NCBI GenBank assembly: GCA_036703275.1
Contig: DATNPK010000011.1
Span: 62,001-126,000 of the forward strand
Direction: 5' to 3'
Length of the DNA stretch: 64,000 nt
From: Coleofasciculaceae cyanobacterium
Lineage (GTDB): Bacteria; Cyanobacteriota; Cyanobacteriia; Cyanobacteriales; Xenococcaceae
Shown here: positions 53,324 to 62,689 of the stretch, one piece after another
Numbering within the stretch: the first letter of the stretch is position 1
How the letters are laid out: the number at the start of each line of letters is the position of its first letter
Translations under genes and position numbers: made by a program
The notes under the pieces: generated by a model
What the model was told of the DNA's origin: nothing
The model's database searches: none
What the model saw: only the letters and a program-made list of their open reading frames with translations

Positions 53324-53422
53324 GAAATCTTTCTCAAGCCTGATTAAATCGAAATACGGCGATCGCCCTAGAGGATGTCTGGAAAGCTAGAAATGACCCA
53401 ACTATCGAGTGGTAATTGAATC

Positions 53423-53953
53423 TTAAGTTGATGCTGTATTTTGTTGCTCCCGCCAAATTTGTTCTTTTAACCAGTCAATTTCAAAGCGGAGATTTGCTTG
53501 GTGACGTTGCAGAGCGATCGCTTGATAGGGATCTTCGGCATCTCGATCGACAAGTTGCGATTCGCGATTTTCTAGGCGTAATTGACAAGTCATCAAGCGA
53601 GACTGCATAAGTTTGATTCGCTCTAGTGGTTCTAGTTGACTAAAGAAAAAGAATTTTATAATAAAACGAGAACGACTGTTAACCCAGCTTTCATGAGGAT
53701 GCGCCAACATTTTTTTTTGCCAGCGATCGCGTCCTAATTGGGTAACTTGATAGACTTTACGATTTGAGCCACCATCTGCCAATTCTGGAAAGGTTTTAAT
53801 GTATCCCTGTTTTTCCAGTCGCTTCAGCAAGGGATAAATAGCACCATAGTTGACGCTGATGCAGCCACTCATAAACCTTTCTAACTGTTGTTTTAAAAGA
53901 TATCCGTGTAAAGGTTTTTTGAGTAATAGACCGAGGGCAGCTAATTCCAACAT
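53423..53953 (-). CDS. PadR family transcriptional regulator
   Basis: 176 residues. The PadR winged helix is clear: 'LELAALGLLLKKPLHGYLLK', 'VNYGAIYPLLKRLEKQGYI' with the usual IYPLL recognition helix, and 'SNRKVYQVTQLGRDRW'. The C-terminal domain is helical with coiled-coil character and mediates dimerisation. It is divergent from the second RND efflux pair, with 180 bp between starts and a TGATATA dyad in between, so it probably represses that pump until an inducer (often phenolic) binds. ATG start at 53953. Confidence 0.9.
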   Translation of the reverse strand: MLELAALGLLLKKPLHGYLLKQQLERFMSGCISVNYGAIYPLLKRLEKQGYIKTFPELADGGSNRKVYQVTQLGRDRWQKKMLAHPHESWVNSRSRFIIKFFFFSQLEPLERIKLMQSRLMTCQLRLENRESQLVDRDAEDPYQAIALQRHQANLRFEIDWLKEQIWREQQNTAST

Positions 53954-53993
53954 TTTTTGTTACCGTCAATACCAACAATTCTTAATATTATAT

Positions 53994-54026
53994 TGATATA
54001 ATAAGCGAATATATCAGTTTGATATA
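53994..54026. promoter_or_regulatory. Candidate PadR operator
   Basis: An inverted repeat TGATATA (53994-54000) with TATATCA (54010-54016) is followed by a third half-site TGATATA (54020-54026). It lies about 40-70 bp upstream of padR and 110-140 bp upstream of the adaptor gene, in the shared promoter. Confidence 0.55.
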
Positions 54027-54133
54027 GTTTGATTCAATACTCGCGAAATTGAAGTCGAGAGAGGCTTTCGGTCAGAAAGCATCTCTAATCGACTTGTTGA
54101 ATCGCCCTTGCTTACTTCAGTTTCGTAAAATTT

Positions 54134-55468
54134 ATGTCACTCAGATTTTCCGCTACCAATACTCAACGGTGGGCAAATCCAGCCTCGTTGATATACTGGA
54201 CGATCTTTTTACCAGGATTGCTCTTTACAGCAAGTTGCGGTTTATTGCCTCCAGGAGATGCCCAAAGCAATTCTAGTCCTCAGCAGCAACAGCAATCCCC
54301 AACTGTTAATACAGCAGTAGCTAGCCAAGGCTCACTTGAGAAAAATACTGAGTATGTTGGTACGACTTTTCCAGTGCGGGAAGTTTCTTTGCGATCGCGC
54401 ATTGAAGGACAACTGCTGGATGTGACGGTAGACGTAGGCGATCGAGTAGAGCAAGGTCAAGTATTAGCACGGATCGACGATTCCATCTCAGCAGCTACGG
54501 TGGCGGAGGCAGAAGCAGAGGTGGCAGCACTTCAATCGGAGGTAGCCAGTTTAGAAGCAGATGTCAATGATGCCCGCGCCCAAGTCGAACAGGCACAGCT
54601 AGAACTACAACAGGCGCAGTCTAATGCAGCCAGGACAAACCAACTTTTTCAGCAGGGTGCAATTTCCGAACAAGAGGCAGAATTAGACGAAACTGCGGTG
54701 GGGACGGCAGAACAAACTTTAAGATCTGTTCAACAGCAAGTAGACAATCGCTCTTCTGCCGTAGTAGCTGCCCAACGTCGCGTGGCAGCACAGCAGGCAA
54801 TAGTTGCCCAGGAGCAACAAAGACAGTCATTTACCGTCTTAACTTCCCCCGTGACGGGTTCGGTATTAGAAAGAGTTTTAGAACCAGGAGACTTAGCCCA
54901 ACCAGGTGACGAAGTATTGCAGTTAGGAGATTTTAGCCAGATTCAGGTACAGGTGCAAATTTCCGAACTAGAACTAGCAGGGATTCAGGCAGGACAGACG
55001 GCACAGGTACGGTTAGATGCCTTGCCAGAGCAAACGTTTACAGGAGAAGTGACGCAAATTTCTTTGGCTGCCGATTCCACAGCCCGTTTAATCCCCGTCG
55101 AGGTGACTATTGCTAACCGCGATCGCCGTATTGGTAGAGGATTACTAGCGCGGGTCAATTTTGAGCAACAGAGCGATCGCAACATTGTCGTTCCAGAAAC
55201 AGCAGTTCAAATAACCTCAGAGGAGGCAAAAAATAATTCCGCGTCAGAGTTAGATACGGCAACCATGTTTATCTTAAAACAAGAAGGAGAACAAGCTACA
55301 GTTACCGCCCGCGAGGTGAAACTCGGCGAGCGCGCTAACTCTCGAGTCGAAATTCTCTCTGGACTAAAACCAGGAGAAAAATTTGTCGTGCGTAGTAGTG
55401 ACAATTTACAAAACGGCGATCGCGTTCGTCCCAGCTTTATCTCCGAATCATCACAATCTGAATCGTAA
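54134..55468 (+). CDS. RND efflux periplasmic adaptor, lipoprotein
   Basis: 444 residues. The signal ends at a lipobox 'LLFTASC', so the mature adaptor is lipid-anchored. Lipoyl half 'LRSRIEGQLLDVTVDVGDRV', an Ala/Glu/Gln-rich hairpin (about 115-235), the second lipoyl half 'TVLTSPVTGSVLERVLEPGD', a beta barrel ('VRLDALPEQTFTGEVTQISL') and a membrane-proximal domain ('ILSGLKPGEKFVVRSSDNL') follow the standard order. It partners the transporter 87 bp downstream. No TolC-type channel is encoded here. Probably controlled by the divergent PadR protein. Confidence 0.92.
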   Translation: MSLRFSATNTQRWANPASLIYWTIFLPGLLFTASCGLLPPGDAQSNSSPQQQQQSPTVNTAVASQGSLEKNTEYVGTTFPVREVSLRSRIEGQLLDVTVDVGDRVEQGQVLARIDDSISAATVAEAEAEVAALQSEVASLEADVNDARAQVEQAQLELQQAQSNAARTNQLFQQGAISEQEAELDETAVGTAEQTLRSVQQQVDNRSSAVVAAQRRVAAQQAIVAQEQQRQSFTVLTSPVTGSVLERVLEPGDLAQPGDEVLQLGDFSQIQVQVQISELELAGIQAGQTAQVRLDALPEQTFTGEVTQISLAADSTARLIPVEVTIANRDRRIGRGLLARVNFEQQSDRNIVVPETAVQITSEEAKNNSASELDTATMFILKQEGEQATVTAREVKLGERANSRVEILSGLKPGEKFVVRSSDNLQNGDRVRPSFISESSQSES

Positions 55469-55528
55469 AACTTCTGACCTCTCTACAAGGCATTGCCTTG
55501 CCCACTACTAACCTCTGACCTTCTGTAC

Positions 55529-55548
55529 GGGCGAACGGCCGTTCGCCC
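55529..55548. repeat. Perfect 20-bp palindrome between adaptor and transporter genes
   Basis: GGGCGAACGGCCGTTCGCCC sits 8 bp before the ATG at 55556. A shorter relative is at 35458-35473. Because it overlaps an in-frame upstream TTG extension, it argues that translation begins at 55556 rather than 55493. Confidence 0.85.
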
Positions 55549-55555
55549 CTCCAAG

Positions 55556-58500
55556 ATGAAAACTTCCCCCCCCGCCAACTTTAGTATCAGCATTGTTGCC
55601 ATTCGCCAGCACATCGGCACTCTAATGCTAACCCTAGCGGTAATTGTTATCGGAGTATTTTTTCTGTTTAACATCCAGGTAGACTTGCTTCCTTCTATTT
55701 CCTACCCACGCATTGGTTTGCGAGTCAACGTACCTGGCATTTCCCCCGAAGTCGCAGTAGATGAAGTGACTCGACCACTAGAAGAAGGACTGGCTGCCAC
55801 TGAAGGGGTGGTACAGGTTTTTTCTCAAACTCGCGAGGGACAAGTAAGTGTCGACCTTTACTTTCAACCAGGAGGAAACATCGATCTCGCTTTAAATGAT
55901 GCTACTGCTGCATTTAATCGCGCGCGATCTAACCTACTAGACACAGTTGAAGAACCAAGGTTATTTAAAGTCGATCCGTCTCAGTTACCCATTTACGAAC
56001 TAGCACTGACATCTCAATCTTTAGATCCTTTGCAGTTGCGCGTGTTTGCCGATGAAGAACTGGCGCGGGAACTGGGAGTTGTTGAAGGTGTAGCCGTAGT
56101 TGATGTTTCGGGGGGTGTAGAAGAAGAAGTAAGGGTTTTAATCGATCTCAGCCGTCTTCAAGCCTTGGGTGTAGCCTTAGATGATGTTCTCACTGAGTTA
56201 GAAGAAACTAATCAGGATATTTCTGGCGGGCGAATTTTAGGCGAACTTAACGAACCTTTGACCCGTGCCGTTGGTCGCTTTGAGGATGCAGAGTCAATTC
56301 TCAATCTTTCTTTTGAAGTAGAGAATGTAGAGAATTCGGCAACAGCAGAAACGGAAAATAATTCAGTTCCTCTACGTCGCGTATATCTGCGAGATTTTGC
56401 CGAGGTTATCGATGGTCAAGCCAACCAGCGAGTTTTTGTGTTTCTCAACGAACAACCTGCGGTGAAAGTCAGCATTCAAAAGCAGCCTGAAGCTAATACG
56501 ATTGAAGTCGTCGAGGGAATCAAACAGCGAGTTAAAGAGTTGCAACAAGCAGGGATAATTCCTGAAGATCTGGAATTGGTTGCAACTTTGGACGAATCGA
56601 TCTTTATTCAAAATGCCATTAGCAATGTTACCAATTCTGGTTTAATTGGCGCGGGACTAGCTGCGATCGCCGTTTTGCTGTTCCTCGGTTCGCTGCGACA
56701 AACCGCAATTGTCGTGTCGGCAATTCCTTTAGCAGCATTAACAGCAATTATTTTAATGAAGCTATTTGGTCTGTCTCTCAATGTATTTAGCTTGGGCGGA
56801 TTGGCAGTAGGAGTAGGAATTGTCGTCGATAACTCCATTGTCATGCTAGAAAATATTGCTGAAGGTGCGGGCATGACACCAGGAAAAGATGCCAAGACGC
56901 GACTTAATTCTCAGCAGCTGATCGAGCAAACCATGTATAGCAGTCAAGAGGTTGAATCGGCTTTGGTTGCTTCTACCAGTACCAATTTAGTTGCCGTTCT
57001 ACCTTTTTTGCTGATCGGTGGCTTTATTTCTCTGCTGTTTAATGAATTAGTTCTCACCGTTAGCTTTGCGGTGGCAGCCTCAATTCTAGTAGCCATAACA
57101 GTTGTGCCAATGCTAACCTCGCGTTTACTGGCGATCCGAAAATCTAGTTCCATTGGGCGTTTTTGGCTACTCCAAGCATTCAATCGTCAATTTGAAGCTG
57201 CTACTAGACGCTACGGAATTATGCTCAAACAGGTTTTGCGACGGCGATTACTTGTAGTTGGGCTGACTTTTTTACTGCTGGGTGGCAGTACTATTCTAGT
57301 TGTCGGTCAAGTTCCCCAAGAGATTTTGCCTCGAATCGATACAGGGCAAGCGCAATTGCGCGCCCAATTTCCCCCAGGAACTCCTCTAGAAACAAACCGC
57401 CAAGTCATGGCAAAAGTGGATGAGATTTTACTAGCACAGCCAGAAACTGAGTATGTCTTTACTACATCTGGTGGCTTTTTGTTTGGTAGCAACACCAGCG
57501 AAAACCCCCTACGGGGTTCTAGTACGATCACTCTTCAGCCAGATACCGATGTTGAGGCTTATATCTCGCGGGTAGAAGCAGAATTAGATCGGCTCAACTT
57601 AGTTGATATTCGTCTGCGGCTTGCTCCTGGTGAAGTACGAGGTTTAATTTTAAACAACTCTCCAGTGCGCGGTGCAGATGTTGATGTAATCCTTCAGGGA
57701 GAGAATTCTCAGGTACTAGAACAAGCAGGACAGCAAGTATTAGATACTTTAGAACAACGAGCCACCTTATCTAGCTTTCGTCCCGATGCCGATCCTAGTC
57801 AACCTGAAATTCAAATTCGGCTAAACCGCGAACGCGCTGCGGATCTTAACTTAAATATTCAAGATATTGGCAATACTTTAGAAACGGCGATTACTGGTTC
57901 AGTACCTACCCAACTACAGCGGGGAAACCGCCTGGTAGATGTCAGAGTTGAGCTGGAGGAAGATGCAATTAGTCGTCCCGATCAACTAGAGCAAATTCCC
58001 TTATTTATCGATGATAGCGATCGCCTGATTCGTTTGGGAGATGTTACCCGCATTGAACAAGGACAAGCCCCTGGAGAAATTCAGCGCATTAACCAACGTC
58101 AGGTATTTTTAATTTCAGGTAGCCTCAATGAAGATGCTGATTTAGGAGCAGCCTTGACTGAATTGGAGCAAATTTTTCAAGAGATTGACTTGCCAGAAGG
58201 GGTCAGTCGCCTCCCAAGTGCTGCGGCGCAAAGCAATCAAGAAATTCAATCTTCTTTCGCTGTTTTGGGCGGACTAGCTGCATTTTTAGTTTTTGTCGTG
58301 ATGGCTGTACAGTACAATTCTCTAATCGATCCGCTGGTAATTATGTTTACTCTGCCCCTGGCATTGGCGGGAGGTATTTGGGGACTATTTATTACCCAAA
58401 CGGCGATCGGTATAACTGTGATTGTGGGAGCAGTTTTACTAGTGGGTATTGTAGTTAACAACGCGATTATTTTGGTAGAGTTAGCCAATCAAATTAGAGA

Positions 58501-58810
58501 GCGAGAACAATGCGATCGCACCACGGCGATTTTACAAGCTGCACCACAAAGATTGCGTCCTATTTTAATGACCACCATTACTACTGTAGTCGGGATGTTT
58601 CCTTTGGCATTAGGGTTAGGACAGGGGGGCGAGTTTCTGCAACCTTTAGGTATCGTTGTCTTTTCAGGATTAGCATTGGCAACGCTGCTAACTTTGTTTA
58701 TTATTCCTTGTTTCTATATATTGCTACATAATTTGGTGGGCAGAATTTCAGGTAAAAAGCGATCGCTATCTAACCAGCAGAAAACTACACAAACCCTTAC
58801 TCCTAAATAA
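55556..58810 (+). CDS. RND efflux transporter, HAE1-like (second system)
   Basis: 1084 residues from ATG 55556; the frame extends upstream to a TTG at 55493 but that part is a palindromic repeat. 'SIVAIRQHIGTLMLTLAVIV' opens the first helix. 'GVGIVVDNSIVMLENI' in helix 4 carries the proton-relay Asp pair partly as Asp-Asn; helix 10 has 'VGIVVNNAIILVELANQI', with Asn in place of the usual Lys. Altered relay residues are typical of the cyanobacterial/MdtB-C-like branch rather than AcrB. Twelve helices and two porter loops are complete. It forms a pump with the adaptor upstream; substrates are unknown. Confidence 0.93.
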   Translation: MKTSPPANFSISIVAIRQHIGTLMLTLAVIVIGVFFLFNIQVDLLPSISYPRIGLRVNVPGISPEVAVDEVTRPLEEGLAATEGVVQVFSQTREGQVSVDLYFQPGGNIDLALNDATAAFNRARSNLLDTVEEPRLFKVDPSQLPIYELALTSQSLDPLQLRVFADEELARELGVVEGVAVVDVSGGVEEEVRVLIDLSRLQALGVALDDVLTELEETNQDISGGRILGELNEPLTRAVGRFEDAESILNLSFEVENVENSATAETENNSVPLRRVYLRDFAEVIDGQANQRVFVFLNEQPAVKVSIQKQPEANTIEVVEGIKQRVKELQQAGIIPEDLELVATLDESIFIQNAISNVTNSGLIGAGLAAIAVLLFLGSLRQTAIVVSAIPLAALTAIILMKLFGLSLNVFSLGGLAVGVGIVVDNSIVMLENIAEGAGMTPGKDAKTRLNSQQLIEQTMYSSQEVESALVASTSTNLVAVLPFLLIGGFISLLFNELVLTVSFAVAASILVAITVVPMLTSRLLAIRKSSSIGRFWLLQAFNRQFEAATRRYGIMLKQVLRRRLLVVGLTFLLLGGSTILVVGQVPQEILPRIDTGQAQLRAQFPPGTPLETNRQVMAKVDEILLAQPETEYVFTTSGGFLFGSNTSENPLRGSSTITLQPDTDVEAYISRVEAELDRLNLVDIRLRLAPGEVRGLILNNSPVRGADVDVILQGENSQVLEQAGQQVLDTLEQRATLSSFRPDADPSQPEIQIRLNRERAADLNLNIQDIGNTLETAITGSVPTQLQRGNRLVDVRVELEEDAISRPDQLEQIPLFIDDSDRLIRLGDVTRIEQGQAPGEIQRINQRQVFLISGSLNEDADLGAALTELEQIFQEIDLPEGVSRLPSAAAQSNQEIQSSFAVLGGLAAFLVFVVMAVQYNSLIDPLVIMFTLPLALAGGIWGLFITQTAIGITVIVGAVLLVGIVVNNAIILVELANQIREREQCDRTTAILQAAPQRLRPILMTTITTVVGMFPLALGLGQGGEFLQPLGIVVFSGLALATLLTLFIIPCFYILLHNLVGRISGKKRSLSNQQKTTQTLTPK

Positions 58811-58817
58811 ATTAATA

Positions 58818-58885
58818 CTATTGGTGATAAATTAAGGTATTACGCTGTTTGTCAATCGGTCTTTAGCTAAGAGCTATTAGCTCTT
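58818..58885. repeat. Interspersed ~60-bp repeat, copy A (includes hairpin 58869-58885)
   Basis: CTATTGGTGATAAATTAAGG through TTTGTCAATCG and AGCTATTAGCT matches 63648-63706 closely. The end AAGAGCTATTAGCTCTT is a perfect hairpin followed by an AT-rich stretch ending in TTTTTT, so this copy may also terminate the RND operon. Confidence 0.7.
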
Positions 58886-58907
58886 AATTAGTATTTTAAT
58901 TTTTTCC

Positions 58908-59597
58908 CTATTTACACTTTAATTGTTTGTTGTCTATCAATTGATAACCTATTCCTCGAACTGTTGCAATTAAATCGCTGGCTAATTTTTTGCGTAAATA
59001 ACCTACATAGACATCGACAATATTTGAGCCGGGATCGTAATTATATCCCCAGACGCGATCTAATAATTGTTCCCGACTCATTACTTGTCCTTTATGTCGG
59101 ATAAACGTTTCTAAGAGTGTAAATTCTCGTTCGGAAAGTTCTACTGGTTGATGTTTGAAAGTTACTTGGCGAGTTAATAAATTAAGCGTCAAATTTTCGG
59201 TAGTTAAGCTCGTTTCATTTTTGATCGTAACTGGTTGAGAAGTACGCATCCGCAGACGAATTCGTGCCAGTAATTCTTCAAAGCGAAAGGGTTTGGTGAT
59301 GTAATCATCTGCCCCACCTTCGAGTCCAGCTAGTTTATCTTGAATATCATCACGAGCTGTCAAAATAATAATCGATAAAGTCGCCCCTTGTCCCCTTAAT
59401 TCTTCAAGGACAGCTAAGCCATCTTTCTCTGGAAGTCCTAAATCGAGCAACAGCAAATCGAAATTATCATCTAATGCCATGGAAAGCACTTCAATACCAT
59501 TGGTGGCAATTGTAGTTATATACCCTTTAGCGCGTAATCCTTTTTCTAAAAAAGAAGCAATACGAGGTTCATCTTCAGCAATTAGAATTCGATTCAT
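58908..59597 (-). CDS. OmpR-family response regulator
   Basis: 229 residues from ATG 59597 (an upstream start at 59609 would add four). Receiver: 'ILIAEDEPRIASFLEKGLR', phosphoacceptor Asp in 'LLLLDLGLPEKDG', Lys in 'DDYITKPFRFEELL'. Winged-helix output: 'LSEREFTLLETFIRHKGQVM' and 'NIVDVYVGYLRKKL'. The layout is that of heavy-metal or envelope-stress regulators (CopR/QseB-like). The kinase gene lies 66 bp upstream on the same strand. Targets unknown; it neighbours an RND pump and a porin gene, either of which may be regulated. Confidence 0.9.
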   Translation of the reverse strand: MNRILIAEDEPRIASFLEKGLRAKGYITTIATNGIEVLSMALDDNFDLLLLDLGLPEKDGLAVLEELRGQGATLSIIILTARDDIQDKLAGLEGGADDYITKPFRFEELLARIRLRMRTSQPVTIKNETSLTTENLTLNLLTRQVTFKHQPVELSEREFTLLETFIRHKGQVMSREQLLDRVWGYNYDPGSNIVDVYVGYLRKKLASDLIATVRGIGYQLIDNKQLKCK

Positions 59598-59662
59598 AGA
59601 CTGAGCCAATAATAATAAATTTAATAATCGACTTAACTTATTAGTCTTTGCTTATTTAAAAT

Positions 59663-61111
59663 CTATTGAAATCGATTTAAAGGCAAAATTAAGGTAAAAG
59701 TAGCTCCTTTGCCTATTTCGCCATTCGCTTCTACTTTTCCTCCATGAGCTTTGGCGATCGCCTGTACGATAGATAATCCTAAACCCTGTCCTTGAGAATG
59801 CCGACGATTATTAGCAGCGCGAGCAAAGCGTTGAAAAATTAATTCTCGGTCTTTGGCAGCAAAGCCTTCTCCCGTATCTTGAATCGAGAAAGACACACGA
59901 TCGCGATCGCTTTTTGAACCTAAAATAATCCTATCGGTTTCTTCCGTATGTTGAACGGCATTTTGAGCCAGATTAATAATAGCTTGAGTTAGACGCTGGC
60001 GATCGCCCTGAAAATGACCACGACCTCGATTGTTTAATTGCCAGTTGCGTAGGGCTAATGTAGTTATTTTGCTATAAATTTCTTGGGTAAACAGAGCGAT
60101 GTCAATTGTTTCTTCTTGCAAAAAATCAAATCGTTCGGCTTTTGCTAACAGAACCAAATTATTAACTAAACGACTCATGCGGTCTAATTCATCGAAGACA
60201 ATAGCCAAAGTTTCCTCTTGTTCTTGAGGATCGTTGCCCATCAACTCTAAATGTCCGCGAATAATCGTAATCGGCGTTCGTAACTCATGACCAGCATCAT
60301 TTAACAATTCTCGTTGACTGAGAAAAACTTTTTGTAACCGCTCCATCATTTGATTAAAGCGCTTGGTTAATTGAGCGATTTCTCCCGATCCTGTCACCGC
60401 AATTCGTTGTTCTAAATCGGACTCGTCAATCGAAGAAACAGTTTTACTGAGCTTTTGTAAAGGATTGAGTACTTTTTCTGAAGCAATCCAAGCTGCCAAA
60501 GCAGCGCAGAGCAAAACTATGACTAATATTCCCAGGGACATTCTAACTGCATCGAAAGCTTCTTTGACTTCTCCTGCGGTAAGATGGGCTGCTACTAAAA
60601 TGCCTGTAACTTCTCCTCGAACAATTACAGGTTTAGTTAAATACAAGATTCTGCCGATTTCGGGATTTGAAGTTGTCCATTCTCCTTGAGTTGGTTGTTT
60701 AAATGTCAACCATTTTTGCATTAACGACGACTCTACTGCTAAGATATGTGGTCGCAATCGTGGATTAGAGCGATAAAATTGACCGTCGAGAATCGTAATT
60801 AAAAAAGTGTCATCTTCGGGAATTTTATAGTTTAAAAATTCTTCAAATAATTGAGCTAGTATTGCTTCGTTTGTGGTTTCAATTTGCGGAAATTGAGCTT
60901 GCTGAAAATTATCAAATACTTCTAACTCTTCAATCAGATCGTGACGCACTCTCAGGTTAACTTGAAACAAGATTAGGTGAGTAATCACAGGAACAGATAA
61001 AGCCAAAAAGCTGGTGATCAATGCCAGATACCAAGCCAAAATTCGCGTTCTCGCTTCCCAGAAAATATTTTGTTGGCGACTGGCAGCCTTCAGGTTTTGG
61101 TCAGACTTCAA
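59663..61111 (-). CDS. Sensor histidine kinase (HAMP type)
   Basis: 482 residues. Two transmembrane helices ('ILAWYLALITSFLALSVPVI' and 'SLGILVIVLLCAALAAWIAS') enclose a ~150-residue periplasmic sensor; a HAMP linker ('KVLNPLQKLSKTVSSIDESD') leads to the H-box 'LNDAGHELRTPITIIRGHLE', N-box 'AIINLAQNAVQHTE', G1 'VSFSIQDTGEGF' and G2 'GQGLGLSIVQAI'. It autophosphorylates and passes phosphate to the adjacent OmpR-type regulator. It starts 33 bp after the interrupted porin gene, which suggests that the porin and the two-component system are co-transcribed. Confidence 0.92.
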   Translation of the reverse strand: MKSDQNLKAASRQQNIFWEARTRILAWYLALITSFLALSVPVITHLILFQVNLRVRHDLIEELEVFDNFQQAQFPQIETTNEAILAQLFEEFLNYKIPEDDTFLITILDGQFYRSNPRLRPHILAVESSLMQKWLTFKQPTQGEWTTSNPEIGRILYLTKPVIVRGEVTGILVAAHLTAGEVKEAFDAVRMSLGILVIVLLCAALAAWIASEKVLNPLQKLSKTVSSIDESDLEQRIAVTGSGEIAQLTKRFNQMMERLQKVFLSQRELLNDAGHELRTPITIIRGHLELMGNDPQEQEETLAIVFDELDRMSRLVNNLVLLAKAERFDFLQEETIDIALFTQEIYSKITTLALRNWQLNNRGRGHFQGDRQRLTQAIINLAQNAVQHTEETDRIILGSKSDRDRVSFSIQDTGEGFAAKDRELIFQRFARAANNRRHSQGQGLGLSIVQAIAKAHGGKVEANGEIGKGATFTLILPLNRFQ

Positions 61112-61144
61112 TTTGTTTTTGCCTCCTTAAAAAATATTATTTAC

Positions 61145-62689
61145 TTAAAATTCCAAAGTAGTCCGAATCGTGCCGACTACAATTGAATCATTTTGGCTAT
61201 TATGTTCGGGATTGAAAATCGTAAAAAATCCAGGGGTAACAGCAATGTCATCGGTTAGTTGCCAACGATAAAATGCTTCGAGATGATATGCTGTATCAGG
61301 ATCTTCAAATTCTGCGCCTAAATTATTTTCCATCACTTTTGGTGGTTGCCCAAAAACTAAGCCTAATAAACTATCTTCTCGACCCCAATCAGTCACGCTC
61401 AACATAATTGTCCAAGTCAAAATATCCGCTTGAGGAGTATCGGGTAAATCTTGAGCAGAGGCTTGAATTTAACCCAATCGACCGCCTAAACTAATGTTAG
61501 GTTGGAGTAAAAAAGAGAACTCTGGGCCAACACCATGAGTGGTAACATCTTCGCTATTCTCAAAGGGATTTTCGGCTAATTCACTGCCTGTACCAGTCCC
61601 AACATTGTTAGAGGTGTAGTTATAGGTCAAACTTAAGTTCAGTCGATCGCTAGGAAGAAAGGTTAATTGAGTTATCGCAGCGTAAGGATTTTGCAGCAAT
61701 CCTCGATCTGGTTCGTTTGCCTCGTTACTGACATAACCCAGCGTAAAATTAAATTTTTTGCCAAAATCGTGCGCTAGAGCGATCGCTGTCCCTTCTGCTT
61801 GTCTACGAATGGGATTTTCTCGTCCAAAAAGTGAAATTGCCCCATCACCACTACCACTAAATAGAGGATTGATAGCGGGAATTAAATCTCCCAAACCTCC
61901 ACCCAGGGCATATAGGTTTAGCCTAGTATTTTTAGCGAGCAAAATTTCGTATTCTATTTCATCAATTTCTACTTCATTATCATCTGCACCATCAAATCCT
62001 AAGTTAGCCATATTCGTATCGGTTGTTTTGGCAAATTCTGGAATATTGCGTCCTTGAAGACGGATCTGTAATTCATCTTTGCCCGTAAAACTGGTGATAA
62101 AATCAAGACGCAAGCGATTTCCTAACGTCAAACTGGTATCATTTTCATCCTGCCAAACTTCGGCTACGGCTATAATTGCTTCTCCTTCTAGTTCTACTTG
62201 AGGAGCAAAGGATTGTTTTTCTAAAGTATTGACTCGACTTTCGAGTTGGTTAACTCTAGTTTTCAGCCCAATAAATTTAGGTTCAAAATCTTGTTGTAAA
62301 CGATTGATGGTCGCGATATCTTGTCGATTTAATAAATTATTTGTTTGTTTAATATTATCGAGGCATTGATACAGTAATATGCCAAAATAATTGCGAGTAA
62401 TCACGGGAGGTGATTGCTCTAAAATATTATTTGCTAAACATTGATAACGACTATTTAAGCCTTGCAAAGCCTGAAACTGCCAGCTATTCAAATTAACCTT
62501 ATGAAGTTGTAATACGGCAGGAATTTGAGATTCATTTCTTGTTTGTTCAATTTCTTGAACTTGAGTCAAAGGTAAGGCGTTAACGCAAGTGGAATTGCTA
62601 ATTATTAATGGCAAACTAATTAAAACAAATTTGAATAACTTCAAAACTAAACTAATTAAATTTTTATGGACTCTAATCGTTGTTCGCAC
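61145..62689 (-). pseudogene. Iron-uptake porin (OprB-like) gene interrupted by an in-frame stop
   Basis: One 514-codon frame on the minus strand has a single TAA at 61469-61471. Before it (406 aa): signal peptide, a degenerate SLH-like domain, a coiled coil ('LKTRVNQLESRVNTLEKQ'), and barrel strands ('LRLDFITSFTGKDELQIRLQ'). After it: 'IQASAQDLPDTPQADILTWT', 'AFYRWQLTDDIAVTPGFFTI' and the C-terminal barrel end 'TIRTTLEF'. Intact relatives read through this point without a break. Cyanobacterial iron-uptake porins let inorganic iron and other small solutes cross the outer membrane. The truncated product would lack the last strands and the terminal Phe, so it should misfold. A recent nonsense mutation or a sequencing error are both possible. 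Confidence 0.82.

Noticed and set aside
55493-55555. Longer N terminus for the second RND transporter
   Set aside because: The extension is translated from a 20-bp palindromic repeat; ATG 55556 gives the normal family start.
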